Assembly (NCBI RefSeq): GCF_003112535.1
Contig: NZ_BEWA01000003.1
Span: 124,001-188,000, forward strand
Length of the DNA: 64,000 nucleotides
Source of the DNA: Streptomyces rishiriensis
Lineage (GTDB): Bacteria; Actinomycetota; Actinomycetes; Streptomycetales; Streptomycetaceae
Direction: 5' to 3'
The notes under the pieces are model-generated. The model saw nothing but the letters and a program-made list of their open reading frames with translations. It made no database searches and was not told the DNA's origin. Positions 1-9,517 of the stretch are shown piece by piece (position 1 is the first letter of the stretch; the number at the start of each line of letters is the position of its first letter). A program made the position numbers and the translations under genes.

Positions 1-1294
1 GGTGGTCGGCGCGCGCGCGGGCGCCGTAGGCGTGCGCGAAGTCGACCAGCAGCGGCGCGAAGCCGTCCTCGTCGGCCGCGATGGCGGCGTCGATGGCCCG
101 CTCCGTCGAGAACGGCACCAGCGACTCGCCGGACTGGTCGTCCGCGGCCGCGTGCATGGTGGCCGTGGCCCGGCCCAGGTCGGCGACGACGGCCGCGATC
201 TCCTCCGGATCGTCGATGTCGCCCCAGTTCAGGTCGACCGCGTACGGCGAGACCTCGGCGACCAGCTGTCCCGCGCCGTCCAGCTCGGTCCAGCCCAGCC
301 ACGGGTCGGCGTGCGCCTGCAGGGCGCGCTGGGAGATCACCGTGCGGTGGCCCTCGTGCTGGAAGTAGCCGCGGATCGCCGGGTCGGTGACGTGCCGGGA
401 GACGGCCGGGGTCTGGGCCTGCTTGATGTAGATCACCACGTCGTTCTCCAGGGCGTCGCTGTTGCCCTCCAGGAGGATGTTGTACGACGGCAGGCCCGCC
501 GAGCCGATGCCGATGCCGCGGCGGCCGACGACGTCCTTGACACGGTAGGAGTCCGGACGGGTCAGCGAGGACTCCGGCAGCGTCTCCAGATAGCCGTCGA
601 AGGCGGCCAGGACCTTGTAGCGGGTCGCCGCGTCCAGCTCGATGGAGCCGCCGCCCGGCGCGAAGCGCCGCTCGAAGTCGCGGATCTCCGTCATCGAGTC
701 CAGCAGCCCGAAGCGGGTCAGCGAGCGGGCGTCGCGCAGGGCGTCCAGCAGCGGGCCCTGGGCGGTGTCCAGGGTGAAGGGGGGCACCTCGTCGCTCTTG
801 GCGCCGGTCGCCAGCGCGTGGACGCGCTCGCGGTAGGCGCCCGCGTAGATCTCCACCAGCTCGGTGATCTGGTCGTCGGAGAGGGCCTTCGCGTACCCGA
901 TCAGGGCGAGCGAGGCGGACAGCCGCTTGAGGTCCCAGGTGAAGGGGCCGACGTACGCCTCGTCGAAGTCGTTGACGTTGAAGATCAGCCGGCCCGTGGC
1001 GTCCATGTACGTGCCGAAGTTCTCCGCGTGCAGGTCGCCGTGGATCCACACGCGCGAGGTGCGGTCGTCCAGGAACGGGCCGCCCCGCTTGGAGCCGAAG
1101 CCGTCGTTGGCGGTGAGGTCGTGGTAGAAGAGGCCCGCCGTGCCCCGGTAGAACGCGAACGCGGAGGCCGCCATCTTCCGGAACTTCACCCGGAACGCGG
1201 CCGGGTCGGCGGCCAGGAGCTCGCCGAACGCGGTGTCGAAGACGGCGAGGATCTGCTCGCCGCGGTGCTCGTCGTCGAGCTGCGGAACCGACAT
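1..1294 (-). CDS. DUF2252 family protein (3' end cut off by window edge)
   Basis: The protein reads as a DUF2252 member, a family of roughly 430-460 residues with a protein-kinase/phosphotransferase-like fold; no reaction has been firmly assigned to it. The visible part is about 431 codons and the stop lies beyond base 1, so only the extreme C-terminus is missing. The sequence shows the kinase-like loop HGDLHAENFGTY (residues 85-96) and a downstream NDFDEA metal-binding-type motif (108-113), the APH-like pair characteristic of this family. The ATG at 1294 is preceded by a perfect AGGAGG (complement of 1304-1309) nine bases upstream. It is transcribed divergently from dnaE. The family call is confident; the biochemical role is unknown. 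Confidence 0.85.
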   Translation of the reverse strand, partial: MSVPQLDDEHRGEQILAVFDTAFGELLAADPAAFRVKFRKMAASAFAFYRGTAGLFYHDLTANDGFGSKRGGPFLDDRTSRVWIHGDLHAENFGTYMDATGRLIFNVNDFDEAYVGPFTWDLKRLSASLALIGYAKALSDDQITELVEIYAGAYRERVHALATGAKSDEVPPFTLDTAQGPLLDALRDARSLTRFGLLDSMTEIRDFERRFAPGGGSIELDAATRYKVLAAFDGYLETLPESSLTRPDSYRVKDVVGRRGIGIGSAGLPSYNILLEGNSDALENDVVIYIKQAQTPAVSRHVTDPAIRGYFQHEGHRTVISQRALQAHADPWLGWTELDGAGQLVAEVSPYAVDLNWGDIDDPEEIAAVVADLGRATATMHAAADDQSGESLVPFSTERAIDAAIAADEDGFAPLLVDFAHAYGARARADH

Positions 1295-1507
1295 CGCTGG
1301 GTGCCTCCTGGTGCATACGTGTACGACAGCGTTTCTGTCGTCTCCAACGGGCGGAGCCGTGCGAAAGTGCCCGTGCCCCTCGCTGTGAAGGTACGCGGCC
1401 GAGCCCCCGGAGTGTCAGTGTCGAGGCATAGACTTCGACGCTGTCCCCCGGACCGTCCGCGACCCGTGGGGCGCCCGTCGACCCTTGTTTCCCTGGAGGC
1501 CGCAGCC
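1295..1507. promoter_or_regulatory. Divergent promoter region with a 7-bp inverted repeat
   Basis: This 213-bp gap between the divergent DUF2252 gene and dnaE must hold both promoters. It contains a perfect inverted repeat, ACGACAG (1323-1329) and CTGTCGT (1335-1341), with a 5-nt spacer, 29 bases from the DUF2252 start codon. No known regulator consensus was matched. The dnaE ribosome binding site GGAGG is at 1495-1499. Confidence 0.35.
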
Positions 1508-4500
1508 GTGTCAAAGCCGCCGTTCACGCACCTGCACGTCCACACCCAGTACTCGCTGCTGGACGGTGCCGCGCGGCTGAAGGACATGTTCGACGCGTGC
1601 AACGAGATGGGCATGACCCATATCGCCATGTCCGACCACGGCAACCTGCACGGGGCCTATGACTTCTTCCACACCGCGAAGAAGGCCGGAGTCACTCCGA
1701 TCATCGGGATCGAGGCGTACGTCGCCCCCGAGTCGCGGCGCAACAAGCGCAAGATCCAGTGGGGCCAGCCGCACCAGAAGCGCGACGACGTCTCCGGTTC
1801 CGGCGGCTACACCCACAAGACGATCTGGGCGGCGAACGCGACGGGCCTGCACAACCTCTTCAAGCTCTCCTCGGACGCGTACGCCGAGGGCTGGCTCCAG
1901 AAGTGGCCGCGGATGGACAAGGAGACCATCTCCCAGTGGTCCGAGGGGCTCATCGCCTCCACCGGCTGCCCCTCGGGCGAGCTGCAGACCCGGCTGCGCC
2001 TCGGCCAGTTCGACGAGGCCCTGAAGTCGGCCGCCGAGTACCAGGACATCTTCGGCAAGGACCGCTACTTCCTGGAGCTGATGGACCACGGCATCGACAT
2101 CGAGCACCGGGTCCGCGACGGTCTGCTGGAGATCGGCAAGAAGCTCGGCATCCCGCCCCTGGTGACGAACGACTCGCACTACACGTACGCGCACGAGGCG
2201 GCCGCGCACGACGCGCTGCTGTGCATCCAGACCGGCAAGAACCTCTCCGACCCGGACCGCTTCCGCTTCGACGGCACCGGCTACTACCTGAAGTCCACGG
2301 ACGAGATGTACGCCATCGACTCCTCGGACGCCTGGCAGGAGGGCTGCGCCAACACCCTCCTGGTGGCCGAGCAGATCGACACCACCGGCATGTTCGAGGC
2401 CAAGAACCTCATGCCGAAGTTCGACATCCCCGAGGGCTACACCGAGATCAGCTGGTTCAAGGAGGAGGTCCGCCGGGGCATGGAGCGCCGCTTCCCCGGC
2501 GGCATCCCCGACGACCGGCAGAAGCAGGTCGAGTACGAGATGGACGTCATCATCCAGATGGGGTTCCCGGGGTACTTCCTCGTCGTCGCCGACTTCATCA
2601 TGTGGGCCAAGAACAACGGCATCGCGGTCGGCCCCGGCCGAGGCTCCGCGGCCGGCTCGATCGTCGCCTACGCCATGGGCATCACCGACCTCGACCCCAT
2701 CCCGCACGGCCTGATCTTCGAGCGGTTCCTCAACCCCGAGCGCGTCTCCATGCCCGACGTCGACATCGACTTCGACGAGCGCCGGCGCGTCGAGGTGATC
2801 CGCTACGTGACCGAGAAGTACGGCGCCGACAAGGTCGCCATGATCGGCACCTACGGCAAGATCAAGGCGAAGAACGCCATCAAGGACTCCGCGCGCGTGC
2901 TGGGCTACCCGTACGCAATGGGCGACCGCCTCACCAAGGCCATGCCTGCCGACGTCCTGGGCAAGGGCATCGACCTCAACGGCATCACCGACCCCTCGCA
3001 CCCGCGCTACAGCGAGGCCGGCGAGATCCGCGCGATGTACGAGAACGAGCCGGACGTCAAGAAGGTCATCGACACCGCCAAGGGCGTCGAGGGCCTGGTC
3101 CGGCAGATGGGCGTGCACGCGGCCGGCGTGATCATGTCCAGCGAGCCCATCGTCGACCACGCCCCGATCTGGGTGCGGCACACGGACGGTGTGACCATCA
3201 CACAGTGGGACTACCCGCAGTGCGAGTCGCTCGGCCTGCTGAAGATGGACTTCCTCGGCCTGCGCAACCTGACGATCATGGACGACGCCGTCAAGATGGT
3301 GAAGTCCAACAAGGGCATCGACCTCGACCTGCTGGCCCTGCCGCTCGACGATCCGAAGACCTTCGAACTGCTCCAGCGCGGCGAGACCCTCGGCGTCTTC
3401 CAGTTCGACGGCGGACCCATGCGCTCGCTGCTGCGCCTGATGAAGCCCGACAACTTCGAAGACATCTCCGCCGTCTCCGCGCTCTACCGTCCGGGTCCGA
3501 TGGGCATGGACTCGCACACCAACTACGCGCTGCGCAAGAACAAGCTCCAGGAGATCACCCCGATCCACAAGGAGCTCGAGGAGCCCCTGGAAGAGGTCCT
3601 GGCCGTCACCTACGGCCTGATCGTCTACCAGGAGCAGGTGCAGAAGGCCGCCCAGATCATCGCCGGGTACTCGCTCGGCGAGGCCGACATCCTGCGCCGC
3701 GTGATGGGCAAGAAGAAGCCCGACGAGCTGGCGAAGAACTTCACCATCTTCCAGGCCGGCGCCAAGAAGAACGGCTACAGCGACGAGGCCATCCAGGCCC
3801 TGTGGGACGTGCTGGTCCCGTTCGCCGGCTACGCCTTCAACAAGGCGCACTCCGCCGCGTACGGCCTGGTCTCGTACTGGACCGCCTACCTGAAGGCGAA
3901 CCACCCCGCCGAGTACATGGCCGGACTGCTCACCTCGGTCAAGGACGACAAGGACAAGTCGGCCGTCTACCTCAACGAGTGCCGGCGCATGGGCATCAAG
4001 GTGCTCCCCCCGAACGTCAACGAGTCGGTGCACAACTTCGCCGCACAGGGCGACGACGTGATCCTCTTCGGCCTCGAAGCCGTACGCAACGTCGGCACGA
4101 ACGTGGTCGAGTCGATCATCAGGAGCCGCAAGGCCAAGGGCAAGTACGCCTCCTTCCCCGACTACCTCGACAAGGTCGAGGCGGTGGCGTGCAACAAGCG
4201 CACCACCGAGTCGCTGATCAAGGCGGGCGCGTTCGACACCCTGGGGCACACCCGCAAGGGCCTCACCGCGCAGTTCGAGCCCATGATCGACAACGTGGTC
4301 GCGGTCAAGCGCAAGGAGGCCGAGGGGCAGTTCGACCTCTTCGGCGGTATGGGCGAGGAGGACACCAGCGAGCCCGGCTTCGGCCTCGACGTCGAGTTCA
4401 CGACCGACGAGTGGGAGAAGACGTATCTGCTCGCGCAGGAGCGGGAGATGCTCGGTCTCTACGTCTCCGACCACCCGCTCTTCGGCCTGGAGCACGTGCT

Positions 4501-5047
4501 GTCCGACAAGGCCGACGCGGGCATCGCCCAGCTCACCGGGGGCGAGCACGCGGACGGCGCGGTGGTGACCATCGGCGGCATCATCTCCGGCCTGCAGCGC
4601 AAGATGACCAAGCAGGGCAACGCCTGGGCGATCGCCACCGTGGAGGACCTCGCGGGCTCCATCGAGTGCATGTTCTTCCCGGCGACGTACCAGCTCGTGT
4701 CGACCCAACTCGTCGAGGACGCCGTCGTCTTCGTCAAGGGCCGCCTCGACAAGCGCGAGGACGTGCCGCGGCTCGTCGCGATGGAGCTCCAGGTCCCCGA
4801 CCTGTCCAACGCGGGCACCAACGCGCCCGTGATCCTCACCATCCCCGCCACCCGGGTCACCCCGCCGATGATCAACCGCCTCGGCGAGATCCTCACCCAC
4901 CACCGGGGCGACAGCGAGGTCCGGATCAGGCTCCAGGGCCCGACGAAGACGACCGTTCTGCGTCTGGACCGGCACCGCGTCAAGCCCGACCCCGCCCTGT
5001 TCGGCGATCTGAAGGTGCTGCTCGGCCCGTCCTGTCTGGCCGGCTGA
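1508..5047 (+). CDS. dnaE: DNA polymerase III subunit alpha
   Basis: Replicative DNA polymerase catalytic subunit, 1179 residues, the usual length of actinobacterial DnaE1. The N-terminal PHP domain begins immediately (HLHVHTQYSLLDG, residues 8-20). The polymerase core shows GRGSAAGS and the catalytic PDVDIDFD motif, with Asp417 and Asp419, and a third acidic residue in KMDFLGLRN (Asp581). A tandem helix-hairpin-helix region and a C-terminal OB fold (VVTIGGIISGLQRKM) follow. The GTG at 1508 is chosen because GGAGG lies 8 nt upstream and the conserved PHP sequence starts just after it; the frame is open upstream back to base 2, but that stretch is antisense to the DUF2252 gene and is not coding. 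A terminator-like hairpin follows. Confidence 0.97.
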   Translation: MSKPPFTHLHVHTQYSLLDGAARLKDMFDACNEMGMTHIAMSDHGNLHGAYDFFHTAKKAGVTPIIGIEAYVAPESRRNKRKIQWGQPHQKRDDVSGSGGYTHKTIWAANATGLHNLFKLSSDAYAEGWLQKWPRMDKETISQWSEGLIASTGCPSGELQTRLRLGQFDEALKSAAEYQDIFGKDRYFLELMDHGIDIEHRVRDGLLEIGKKLGIPPLVTNDSHYTYAHEAAAHDALLCIQTGKNLSDPDRFRFDGTGYYLKSTDEMYAIDSSDAWQEGCANTLLVAEQIDTTGMFEAKNLMPKFDIPEGYTEISWFKEEVRRGMERRFPGGIPDDRQKQVEYEMDVIIQMGFPGYFLVVADFIMWAKNNGIAVGPGRGSAAGSIVAYAMGITDLDPIPHGLIFERFLNPERVSMPDVDIDFDERRRVEVIRYVTEKYGADKVAMIGTYGKIKAKNAIKDSARVLGYPYAMGDRLTKAMPADVLGKGIDLNGITDPSHPRYSEAGEIRAMYENEPDVKKVIDTAKGVEGLVRQMGVHAAGVIMSSEPIVDHAPIWVRHTDGVTITQWDYPQCESLGLLKMDFLGLRNLTIMDDAVKMVKSNKGIDLDLLALPLDDPKTFELLQRGETLGVFQFDGGPMRSLLRLMKPDNFEDISAVSALYRPGPMGMDSHTNYALRKNKLQEITPIHKELEEPLEEVLAVTYGLIVYQEQVQKAAQIIAGYSLGEADILRRVMGKKKPDELAKNFTIFQAGAKKNGYSDEAIQALWDVLVPFAGYAFNKAHSAAYGLVSYWTAYLKANHPAEYMAGLLTSVKDDKDKSAVYLNECRRMGIKVLPPNVNESVHNFAAQGDDVILFGLEAVRNVGTNVVESIIRSRKAKGKYASFPDYLDKVEAVACNKRTTESLIKAGAFDTLGHTRKGLTAQFEPMIDNVVAVKRKEAEGQFDLFGGMGEEDTSEPGFGLDVEFTTDEWEKTYLLAQEREMLGLYVSDHPLFGLEHVLSDKADAGIAQLTGGEHADGAVVTIGGIISGLQRKMTKQGNAWAIATVEDLAGSIECMFFPATYQLVSTQLVEDAVVFVKGRLDKREDVPRLVAMELQVPDLSNAGTNAPVILTIPATRVTPPMINRLGEILTHHRGDSEVRIRLQGPTKTTVLRLDRHRVKPDPALFGDLKVLLGPSCLAG

Positions 5048-5065
5048 TCGCGAGACGACGCAGAT

Positions 5066-5103
5066 GAGGGGCGCACCCGGTATCGGTATCGGATGCGCCC
5101 CTC
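5066..5103. terminator. Hairpin terminator after dnaE
   Basis: Perfect 10-bp stem, GAGGGGCGCA (5066-5075) paired with TGCGCCCCTC (5094-5103), with an 18-nt loop. It lies 18 nt after the dnaE stop and between convergent dnaE and the DUF6243 gene, so it probably serves both strands. There is no T-run, as is common in Streptomyces. Confidence 0.6.
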
Positions 5104-5139
5104 GCTGTGCCCGGGCTGCAACAGCCCGTCGTGCCGACG

Positions 5140-5304
5140 TCAGTTGTGGCCGAAGCGCTTCTGCCTGCCCTTGCGGGCCATGTCGGCCGGCGTCACCTGG
5201 GCGATGTGCTGCTCGGCCTGCGACTCCATCGTGGACGGCCGTGCGGTCTGCTGACCACGCTCGGACTGGGGCTGCTTACGTTCCTGCTTCTTGTTCTTGG
5301 CCAT
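5140..5304 (-). CDS. Small basic DUF6243-like protein
   Basis: A 54-residue, strongly charged protein beginning MAKNKKQERKQP and ending KGRQKRFGHN, with no membrane segment and no cysteine. It resembles the DUF6243 small proteins that are widespread in streptomycetes and have no known function. The ATG is preceded by a perfect AGGAGG (complement of 5314-5319) with about 9 nt spacing, which strongly supports it as a translated gene despite its length. It faces dnaE tail to tail. The high Lys/Arg/Gln content would suit nucleic-acid or ribosome binding, but that is only inference. Confidence 0.8.
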   Translation of the reverse strand: MAKNKKQERKQPQSERGQQTARPSTMESQAEQHIAQVTPADMARKGRQKRFGHN

Positions 5305-5518
5305 GGTGCTCTGCCTCCTGGGGGGATCTAGGGGCCAGGGCCGGGACCAGACTCACATAGGCTGACTTAGGACGCATTTCGGATAATTACCGTGTGTAAC
5401 AGGGGTTGTCGGCACGCACATGCTCGAAACGCCACGCCGAAGATCGAGTTCGGGCCGTTAACCTCCGCGCCGTCGGGCAGACTCGAAGGAAGCCCGGAGC
5501 AAACCTCCCGGAAAGAGG

Positions 5519-6748
5519 GTGAGTCGTGTGGACCGCTGCATCGTCCTGGTGGACGCCGGGTATCTGCTGGGGGCGGCCGCGAGTCTCCTCGCCGGAGAGC
5601 CCTCACGATCCCGCATCACCGTCGACCACGCCGCCCTCGTCCAGGGCCTGCGCGAACAGGCCGAGTCCGAGACCGAACGCCCGCTGCTGCGCATCTACTG
5701 GTTCGACGGCGCGCCCGACCGCGTCCCCCAGCCGGAGCACCGCAGACTGCGGGTGATGCCCCGGGTGACCGTCCGGCTGGGCGCCCTGACCCGGAGCGAC
5801 GGGCGGTGGGCCCAGAAGGGCGTCGACGCCGCCATGCACGCCGAGCTGACCGAGCTGGCCCGCAACCGCGCCTGCTCCGACGTCGTCCTCGTCACCGGCG
5901 ACGGCGATCTGCTGCCCGGGATGATGGCCGCCAAGGAGCACGGCGTCGCCGTCCACCTGTGGGCCGTGCAGGCCGCCGACGGCGACTACAACCAGTCCGA
6001 GGACCTGGTCGCCGAGGCCGACGAGCGGCGCGTCCTGGACCGCACCTGGATCACCAAGGCCGTCCGTGCGAAGGAGCTCGGCGGGATCTGCGCGCCGCCG
6101 CCGGCCCCCCGCCCCGAGATCGCCGCCATCCTCTCCGCCCCGCTGCCCGACTCCGGCCTCGCGCCGACCGCCGAGCGCACCCCCGAGGAGACCGAGCACC
6201 CCTCCGGGGGCGGCGGCTCCGACAACGGCTCTCAGGAGCGCGTCCCCGCCCCCAAGGGCGTGCCGACCCCCAAGGACCTGGCCGCGCTGCGCGCACCCGG
6301 CGCCCAGGCCGCCCAGCACCCCGCCACCGCGACCCTGCGCTGGTCCTCCGACAAGGGCTGGGTCGACCGTCCCGGAGCCGTCCCCGAGCCCTCCGACGTC
6401 GCCTCGATGCCGACGCTCGCGCAGGTCACGACGGCGGAGCAGCGGTGGGCCGACCGCGAGGAGGACATCACCACCGTCGGCGGCGACCCCTACGAGGTGG
6501 GCCAGGTCTTCGCCCGCCGCTGGATCGGGCGCCTCGGAGAGCAGGGCCATCTGCAGAAGCTGTCGGGCATGTACCCGCGGATCCCGCACCGCATCGACGG
6601 CGAGCTGCTGAGGTACGCCGCCCGCTTCGGACTGCTCGCCCACAAGGACGACCAGATCGACGAACACGACCGCTACGCCATCCGGGCGGGTTTCTGGCGC
6701 GAGATCGACGTCCGCACGGGCGCCGAGCACGCCCCGGCGGGCGACTGA
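5519..6748 (+). CDS. NYN-domain (PIN-like) protein, putative RNase
   Basis: 409 residues with an N-terminal NYN domain of the PIN-nuclease superfamily. The conserved acidic metal-binding positions are visible: Asp12 in LVDAGYLLGA, Asp103 in KGVDAAMHAEL and Asp128/Asp130 in TGDGDLLPGM. Residues ~200-290 are Pro/Ser/Ala-rich and probably disordered. The C-terminal ~100 residues form a second compact region (YEVGQVFARRWIGRL onward) that may be an RNA- or protein-binding module. Family members are metal-dependent RNases or are proposed as such; the substrate is unknown. The start is ambiguous: GTG 5519 lies too close to the purine-rich GAAAGAGGG, whereas GTG 5528 has normal spacing and would remove three residues. 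It stands alone, upstream of the ABC genes. Confidence 0.85.
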   Translation: MSRVDRCIVLVDAGYLLGAAASLLAGEPSRSRITVDHAALVQGLREQAESETERPLLRIYWFDGAPDRVPQPEHRRLRVMPRVTVRLGALTRSDGRWAQKGVDAAMHAELTELARNRACSDVVLVTGDGDLLPGMMAAKEHGVAVHLWAVQAADGDYNQSEDLVAEADERRVLDRTWITKAVRAKELGGICAPPPAPRPEIAAILSAPLPDSGLAPTAERTPEETEHPSGGGGSDNGSQERVPAPKGVPTPKDLAALRAPGAQAAQHPATATLRWSSDKGWVDRPGAVPEPSDVASMPTLAQVTTAEQRWADREEDITTVGGDPYEVGQVFARRWIGRLGEQGHLQKLSGMYPRIPHRIDGELLRYAARFGLLAHKDDQIDEHDRYAIRAGFWREIDVRTGAEHAPAGD

Positions 6749-6810
6749 GCCGGGCGTCCCGGACGCCCCGACGGCGAGCGTATGTCCCCGACCCCGTAGT
6801 CTCGTGCCTT

Positions 6811-7830
6811 GTGAGTACGCGCGCGGCATCGGCAGTTCGGCATGGGGACGAGGTCGTGTGTGCCGTGCGCGGGCTGACGAAGTCCTACCCCGCGGTCCGG
6901 GGCCGGCGCGGCACTCCCGCGGCCCCCGAGGTGCGGGCCACCGACGACGTGCGGCTCGACATCCGGCGCGGTGAGATCTTCGGGCTGCTCGGGCCGAACG
7001 GCGCCGGCAAGACCACCCTCGTACGGCAGATGACCGGACTGATGCGGCCCGACGCGGGCAGCGTCGAGATCCTCGGCCACGACATCGTGCGCCACCCCGA
7101 CCGGGCCGCGCGGATCCTCGCCTACCTCGGCCAGGAGTCCACCGCCCTCGACGAGCTCACCGTCTCCCTGGCCGCCGAGACCACCGGCCGGCTGCGCGGC
7201 CTCGACGTGCGCGCGGCCCGCCGGGAGCGCGACGCCGTCCTCGACGAGCTGGGCCTCACGCCGCTCGCCGGGCGGACGCTGCGCAAGCTGTCCGGCGGGC
7301 AGCGCCGCCTCGCCTGCTTCGCCGCCGCGCTGGTGGGCGAGCGGCCCCTGCTGGTGCTGGACGAGCCGACCACCGGCATGGACCCGGTGGCGCGCCGGGC
7401 CGTGTGGGCCGCCGTGGACCGCCGACGGGCCGAACGCGGGACGACCGTGCTGCTCGTCACCCACAACGTCATCGAGGCGGAGACCGTGCTCGACCGGGTC
7501 GCCGTCCTCGACCAGGGCCGCGTCATCGCCTGCGACACCCCCTCCGGACTCAAGGAGCAGGTCGCCGGCGAGGTGCGAGTGGAACTGGTGTGGCGCGAGC
7601 GGCCGCCGCTGGACGTGCCCGAGGTCGCCGCGCTGCGGGAGCGGGCCGTGGAGTCCGGCCGCCGCTGGACGCTGCGCCTGGCCCCCGACGAGGCCCGGGC
7701 CGTCGTCGCCACCGTCACCGGCGGGGCCGCCTTCGCCGCGCTCGACGACTTCACCCTGGCCACCCCTAGCCTGGAGGACGTCTATCTGGCGCTCGGCGGG
7801 GCGGCACGGCAGGGACTGGTGCGGGCGTGA
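6811..7830 (+). CDS. ABC transporter ATP-binding protein (ABC-2 exporter type)
   Basis: 339-residue ATPase that should energise the permease encoded next. Walker A GPNGAGKTT (61-69), signature LSGGQRR (160-166) and Walker B LVLDEPT (181-187) are intact, and VTHNVIEAE carries the switch histidine. The C-terminal extension (~residue 245 on) is typical of DrrA/NodI-type exporters for drugs, polysaccharides or lipids. There is no ribosome binding site before GTG 6811; instead TAGTCT (6797-6802) lies 8 nt upstream, so the mRNA is probably leaderless. The permease follows after 103 bp with its own ribosome binding site. The substrate cannot be told from sequence. Confidence 0.92.
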   Translation: MSTRAASAVRHGDEVVCAVRGLTKSYPAVRGRRGTPAAPEVRATDDVRLDIRRGEIFGLLGPNGAGKTTLVRQMTGLMRPDAGSVEILGHDIVRHPDRAARILAYLGQESTALDELTVSLAAETTGRLRGLDVRAARRERDAVLDELGLTPLAGRTLRKLSGGQRRLACFAAALVGERPLLVLDEPTTGMDPVARRAVWAAVDRRRAERGTTVLLVTHNVIEAETVLDRVAVLDQGRVIACDTPSGLKEQVAGEVRVELVWRERPPLDVPEVAALRERAVESGRRWTLRLAPDEARAVVATVTGGAAFAALDDFTLATPSLEDVYLALGGAARQGLVRA

Positions 7831-7933
7831 GCGCGTGGGTGACCGGGGGCGCGAGGCGCGCCGGGGTGAGCGGGCGGGCCGGCGGGACCGTATGGGACGG
7901 TATGAGAACCGTAGGGAAGAGGAGCAGCGCCAC

Positions 7934-8758
7934 GTGAGTGTCGTACCCGCCGGGGTTCTGCCGGGCGGCGCCCTGGCCGTCACCGAGACCGCCCGCACCG
8001 GCGCCGCCGAGCTCGCGCCGCGCGCCCGGCTGTGGCCGTCGCTCGTCGCCGTGTACCGGGCTCAGCTGTCCCGGGCCCGGGTGGCGCGCATCCCGCTGCT
8101 GTTCGTGGCGACCTTCCAGTCCGTCGGCATCCTGATCATGATGCGGGGCGTGGTCGACGGAGGGCACGAGGCGGAGTCCGTGGTGGCGGGGGCCGCGGTG
8201 CTGGTCGTCGCCTTCGTCGCGCTGAACCTGCTCGCCCAGTACTTCGGGCAGCTGCGGGCGAGCGGGGGCCTGGACCACTACGCGACGCTGCCCGTGCCGC
8301 CCGCGGCCGTGGTGCTGGGCGCGGCGGGCGCCTACGCCTCCTTCACGGTGCCCGGCACGCTGGTGACCGCCGTGTTCGGGTGCGTGCTGTTCGGGCTGCC
8401 CCTGACGCACCTGTGGGTGCTCGCGGCCGTGATCCCGCTGGCCGGCGCCGCCCTGTCCGGGCTCGGCGCGGCCTTCGGGCTGCTCGCGCCGCGGCCGGAG
8501 CTGGCCACGGTGCTCGGTCAGCTCGGCATGTCGGCGGCGCTGCTGCTGGGGGTGCTGCCGCCGGACCGGATGCCGGAGGCGGTGCGCTTCGCCCGTGACC
8601 TGCTGCCCTCGACGTACGGGGTCGAGGCGTTCGCCCGGACCTTCGGGGCCCGTCCCGACTGGGCGTTCGTGCTCGGCGACCTCGCCGTGTGCGCGGGCGT
8701 GGGCGTCGTCTCGCTCGCCGTCGCCACCTGGGCGTACCGCCGGGCCGCCGTCCGGTGA
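7934..8758 (+). CDS. ABC-2 type transporter permease
   Basis: 274-residue integral membrane protein with about six hydrophobic segments, for example residues ~45-65 (IPLLFVATFQSVGILIMM), ~80-100 and several Ala/Leu/Val-rich helices after residue 120, in the ABC-2 permease pattern. It is the membrane partner of the preceding ATPase. GTG 7934 is chosen because AAGAGGAG (7917-7924) gives a well-spaced ribosome binding site; the frame opens further upstream into an Arg/Gly-rich stretch that is unlikely to be coding. Export of a drug or lipid is the family expectation, not something the sequence proves. Confidence 0.88.
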   Translation: MSVVPAGVLPGGALAVTETARTGAAELAPRARLWPSLVAVYRAQLSRARVARIPLLFVATFQSVGILIMMRGVVDGGHEAESVVAGAAVLVVAFVALNLLAQYFGQLRASGGLDHYATLPVPPAAVVLGAAGAYASFTVPGTLVTAVFGCVLFGLPLTHLWVLAAVIPLAGAALSGLGAAFGLLAPRPELATVLGQLGMSAALLLGVLPPDRMPEAVRFARDLLPSTYGVEAFARTFGARPDWAFVLGDLAVCAGVGVVSLAVATWAYRRAAVR

Positions 8759-8792
8759 CGCGCTCCCCGGGCGGGCCTGGCACGATGTCAGG

Positions 8793-9482
8793 GTGACCGC
8801 ACCGCTGACTCCGCCTCCGCCGCCCCACGAACCGTCTTCGCACGAGGTCCGGCCGCCGTCGCCCGCAGGGCACGCGGGAGCGGCCGCCGCGCCGCACGAC
8901 GTCGCGTACGGACAGGACGGGCCCGGGATGAAGACCGAACTGCGCGAAGCCGCCGTGATCACGGTCGCGGTCGCCGTCGCCGGGGCGCTGCTGGGACTGC
9001 TGTGGGTGTGGCTGGCCCCGAACGTGCCGCTCGTCGGCGACCTGGTGGACGAGCAGTGGGTCGTCTACTTCAAGGACACCGAGGGCGAGCAGGCGATCGG
9101 GGTGGACGGAACGTTCACGCTCCTGGCCCTCGCGTGCGGCGCGGTCAGCGCGGTCGCGGTGTTCCTGTGGCGGCGGCGTGGGGGAGTGCCGCTGGTCGTC
9201 GCGCTCGCGGTGGGCGGCTTCCTCGGATCGCTGCTGGCCTGGCGGCTGGGGGTGTGGCTCGGGCCCGATTCCGACGTGATCGCGCATGCGCGGTCGGCGG
9301 GCAAGGGGGTCACGTTCCCCGCGCCGCTGAAGCTCGGGGCGAAGGGCGCGCTCCTCGCCTGGCCGCTCGCCGCCTCGCTGGTGCATCTGGGGCTCACGGC
9401 CCTGTTCGGACCCCGGGACCCCGATCCCTACGAGCCGTACGGGCCGGTCCCCGAGGACGGGTACGGCGCTCCGTTGGCGTAG
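8793..9482 (+). CDS. DUF2567 membrane protein
   Basis: 229 residues. The first ~45 are Pro/His/Ser-rich and probably cytoplasmic. About four hydrophobic segments follow (AVITVAVAVAGALLGLLWVWL at ~53-73, LLALACGAVSAVAVFLW, VVALAVGGFLGSLLAW, LLAWPLAASLVHLGLTALF), and the C-terminus is Asp/Pro/Tyr-rich. The layout matches the actinobacterial DUF2567 family, whose function is unknown. GTG 8793 is preceded by CACGAT (8781-8786) 6 nt upstream and no ribosome binding site, suggesting a leaderless start. It sits 34 bp after the ABC permease, but a functional link is unproven. Confidence 0.82.
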   Translation: MTAPLTPPPPPHEPSSHEVRPPSPAGHAGAAAAPHDVAYGQDGPGMKTELREAAVITVAVAVAGALLGLLWVWLAPNVPLVGDLVDEQWVVYFKDTEGEQAIGVDGTFTLLALACGAVSAVAVFLWRRRGGVPLVVALAVGGFLGSLLAWRLGVWLGPDSDVIAHARSAGKGVTFPAPLKLGAKGALLAWPLAASLVHLGLTALFGPRDPDPYEPYGPVPEDGYGAPLA

Positions 9483-9517
9483 GGCCTGTGTGTGGATCAC
9501 CCCGCATCCGCGGACAC

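Noticed and set aside
1511..4975. A 1154-codon open frame antisense to dnaE
   Set aside because: It is the compositional shadow of dnaE in GC-rich DNA: Val/Leu/Asp/Gly/Arg monotony, no domain, and the sense strand encodes an unmistakable polymerase.
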